Assembly: GCF_014851585.1 (NCBI RefSeq)
Contig: NZ_JACVAB010000002.1
Span: 372,001 to 436,000, forward strand
Source: Agrobacterium sp. AGB01
GTDB taxonomy: Bacteria > Pseudomonadota > Alphaproteobacteria > Rhizobiales > Rhizobiaceae
Length of the DNA stretch: 64,000 bases
Direction: 5' to 3'
The notes below the pieces were generated by a model. The model was not told the DNA's origin and ran no database searches. It was given only the letters and a program-made list of their open reading frames with translations. Below, in pieces: positions 62,543 through 64,000 of the stretch; position 1 is the first letter of the stretch; each line of letters opens with the position of its first letter. Both the position numbers and the translations under genes were made by a program.

Positions 62543-62922
62543 TTCTTATTTTTTTCTACGTCTCCGCATAAATTCGGACTGCGCACGACATAGCGCGGCT
62601 ATAACGTGAAAACGCCAATTTTTCGAGATGAAACTGTTCCAGACAGTCTGTCTGCTCGCGGGGCATTATCATAAATTCCACGCTATGAGCTTCAAAACTT
62701 GTCACTAGTTCATCTACTTTTCAGGCCGAGTTTTATTCCATGAGCTTGTACAAGTCGCGTATGCGGCGATGGAGATTTGAGTTTGTAGCTCTGAGGACGT
62801 CATCTTTGATTTAATTCGCTAAAAGGTACGTCGGATTTGGTGCGTGGCTATTACCTATCACCGAACTAGGCCAATCAAGGCCTAACTTCTGATTTCTAAC
62901 GGGTTTGAACATAACCTCAGTG
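62543..62922. other. Intergenic region without recognisable gene
   Basis: About 380 bases after the tRNA. Only very short frames are found. I see no convincing structure or repeat; a short T-run (TTTTTTT-like at 62548) may end the tRNA transcript. Confidence 0.35.
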
Positions 62923-63204
62923 TTAATAGAATCTGCAGTTGGTATACTCGCCCTGCGTACGGCATATCGCTCCATTTGGGCGACCTTCAGTTAAGTTCAT
63001 TCTTTCAATGCGTTTTCGACGGAGTACGTCTATCCGTATCTGTTCTAACTCTTTGGTGCACTTGGTGTATTTTTCAGTTCCCGGCTTCAAACCCTGACTA
63101 TCACAGAGCGTTTTAATATAAACTAGACTTTCTTTCGCATATGGATCCACAGAGCAGCTCGAAAGGACAGCTGCAGCGCAAGCGACGGCAAAAAATACCT
63201 TCAT
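62923..63204 (-). CDS. Small lipoprotein
   Basis: A 93-residue protein with signal peptide MKVFFAVACAAAVLSSC; the lipobox LSSC predicts acylation of C17. The mature protein is charged (KELEQIRIDVLRRKRIERMN) with three more cysteines. GGGAGA precedes the ATG. No known family. Similar small rhizobial lipoproteins exist. Function unknown. Confidence 0.75.
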   Translation of the reverse strand: MKVFFAVACAAAVLSSCSVDPYAKESLVYIKTLCDSQGLKPGTEKYTKCTKELEQIRIDVLRRKRIERMNLTEGRPNGAICRTQGEYTNCRFY

Positions 63205-63320
63205 GGAATTCTCCCAAATTTTCGCGGTAAATGCTCGTTACTCGGGCCAACTCAGTCGGCCTGGGTGTACTTTTCACTGATCATGGGATGCGTGGGCGCA
63301 TTCACCATCACGGGGAGGCT

Positions 63321-63488
63321 TCAGCCTAGCGTGCCGCTTTGGTCGCCGGTCAGATAATAATAGAAAAAGGCAGCGGCGAAAAAAGCCACAACAGCCAAAA
63401 TGACGAGTAAACGTTTTTGCCAAGGCGGGGTTTGCCGCGGTGGTTTTGGTTGAGGGCGACGCTCGAATTTTAAAACGTTTTCTGACAT
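63321..63488 (-). CDS. Small single-pass membrane protein
   Basis: A 55-residue protein, MSENVLKFERRP then a basic proline-rich stretch (QPKPPRQTPPWQKR) and one transmembrane helix (about residues 27-44), ending DQSGTLG. The frame extends to 63566 but the ATG at 63488 fits better. No ribosome site is evident and no family is recognised. Supported by coding-like composition and membrane topology. Confidence 0.5.
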   Translation of the reverse strand: MSENVLKFERRPQPKPPRQTPPWQKRLLVILAVVAFFAAAFFYYYLTGDQSGTLG

Positions 63489-63769
63489 GGCATTTGCATA
63501 GAACAAATCTGTGCTGTTGCCAATCATCGCAACTGCAAACCAATGCGTGTGGGTTAATTTCCACAAACTGCGCTACGCATAACCTTAGGAACGGTTTGCC
63601 CTGCCGGGTTCTGTGATGTTTCTTTGGAAGGCTGGGACAGGCCGCTCTAACTGTGCGTTACCTGTCAAAGGGCTCATTTATGGGAGCCAAATGGTGCCGG
63701 CTTTTGGGCGTCCGCCACCATTAATGTGCAGTAATTTCAATGTGCGTATTTGCGCACATTGCCAAGGGA
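63489..63769. other. Spacer with a short inverted repeat near the DUF1127 gene
   Basis: About 280 bases with AATGTGCG (63739-63746) inverted to CGCACATT (63753-63760), ten bases beyond the DUF1127 stop on the minus strand. No T-run, so only a weak terminator candidate. No genes seen. Confidence 0.35.
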
Positions 63770-63907
63770 TCAACGACCCCAAACAGCATGGCTGATCTGC
63801 TCACGACGCAGGCCGATATCGTTCAACGAACGTTCGTCCATCTGGTTCAGTTCGCGAACTGCGCGACGTTTTGCTGTGTAACTTCTTACGATTTCGCCGA
63901 ATTTCAT
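63770..63907 (-). CDS. DUF1127 small protein
   Basis: A 45-residue arginine-rich protein, starting MKFGEIVRSYTAKRRA and containing the DUF1127 core RELNQMDERSLNDIGLRREQI, ending VWGR. AAAGGAG lies six bases before ATG 63907 (an ATG at 63913 is too close to it). DUF1127 proteins are abundant in Alphaproteobacteria; characterised members bind RNA or influence carbon, phosphate and stress responses. Too short to be seen by a typical ORF cut-off, but a convincing gene. Confidence 0.9.
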   Translation of the reverse strand: MKFGEIVRSYTAKRRAVRELNQMDERSLNDIGLRREQISHAVWGR

Positions 63908-64000
63908 GTCCATCTCCTTTGTTTGGTATGACTAAATAATAGGACATTTCGCGCCTAAAAATAATGCATAAGTATAATTGGCAGGCATGCGTTTTTTGCA

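Overview
The window looks like a chromosomal segment of an alphaproteobacterium of the Agrobacterium/Rhizobium group. Four things point there: a SciP (DUF1153) cell-cycle regulator, a type II glutamine synthetase (GlnII) next to a DUF2735 protein, a rhizobial-style urease operon with unrelated genes between the ure genes, and DUF1127, DUF2325 and DUF6867 small proteins. I see no phage, insertion sequence, CRISPR array or plasmid backbone. The genus is an inference from gene content; no database was searched.

Left part (1-9.5 kb): a GNAT acetyltransferase, sciP, a LuxR-type regulator without a partner luxI, and cysQ, followed by a branched-chain amino acid ABC transporter (livH-livM-livG-livF, a small membrane protein and a periplasmic binding protein with its own terminator). 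From 9.6 to 22.5 kb lies a nitrogen block: a polysaccharide deacetylase, a response regulator overlapping a very large hybrid kinase whose N-terminus is an NCS1-type permease, glnII with a clear sigma-54 promoter, DUF2735, and the complete urea ABC transporter urtABCDE. The logical continuation is the urease operon (23.8-32.7 kb): ureD-ureA-DUF1272-ureB-GFA-LprI-like-accessory-ureC-peroxiredoxin-GGDEF-ureE-ureF-ureG. Urea import, hydrolysis to ammonia and assimilation by GlnII are therefore encoded side by side.

The middle part (32.9-47 kb) holds a Crp/Fnr regulator with a perfect TTGAT-N4-ATCAA box upstream, an RND efflux pair, and a pyrimidine or hydantoin catabolic operon. That operon encodes an amidohydrolase, a dihydropyrimidinase, a Nudix protein, a small secreted protein and an ABC importer. 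A RutR-like TetR regulator is divergent from it, with a near-consensus RutR operator in the shared intergenic region.

The right part (47-64 kb) has a DUF2325 pair, a DUF423 protein with a truncated globin, and a phosphomannomutase leading into an exopolysaccharide cluster (Wzz-like chain-length protein, glycosyltransferases, a Tat-exported GH10 glycosidase, Wzx flippase, Wzy/ligase, polysaccharide deacetylase, WecG/TagA transferase). A MarR regulator, tRNA-Arg(CCG), a small lipoprotein and a DUF1127 gene follow. The points most worth following up are the permease-kinase two-component system beside the urea and glutamine synthetase genes, its Cys-rich linker, several operator-like palindromes, a structured candidate RNA at 61.5 kb, and a GGDEF gene (with a short leader ORF) embedded in the urease operon.
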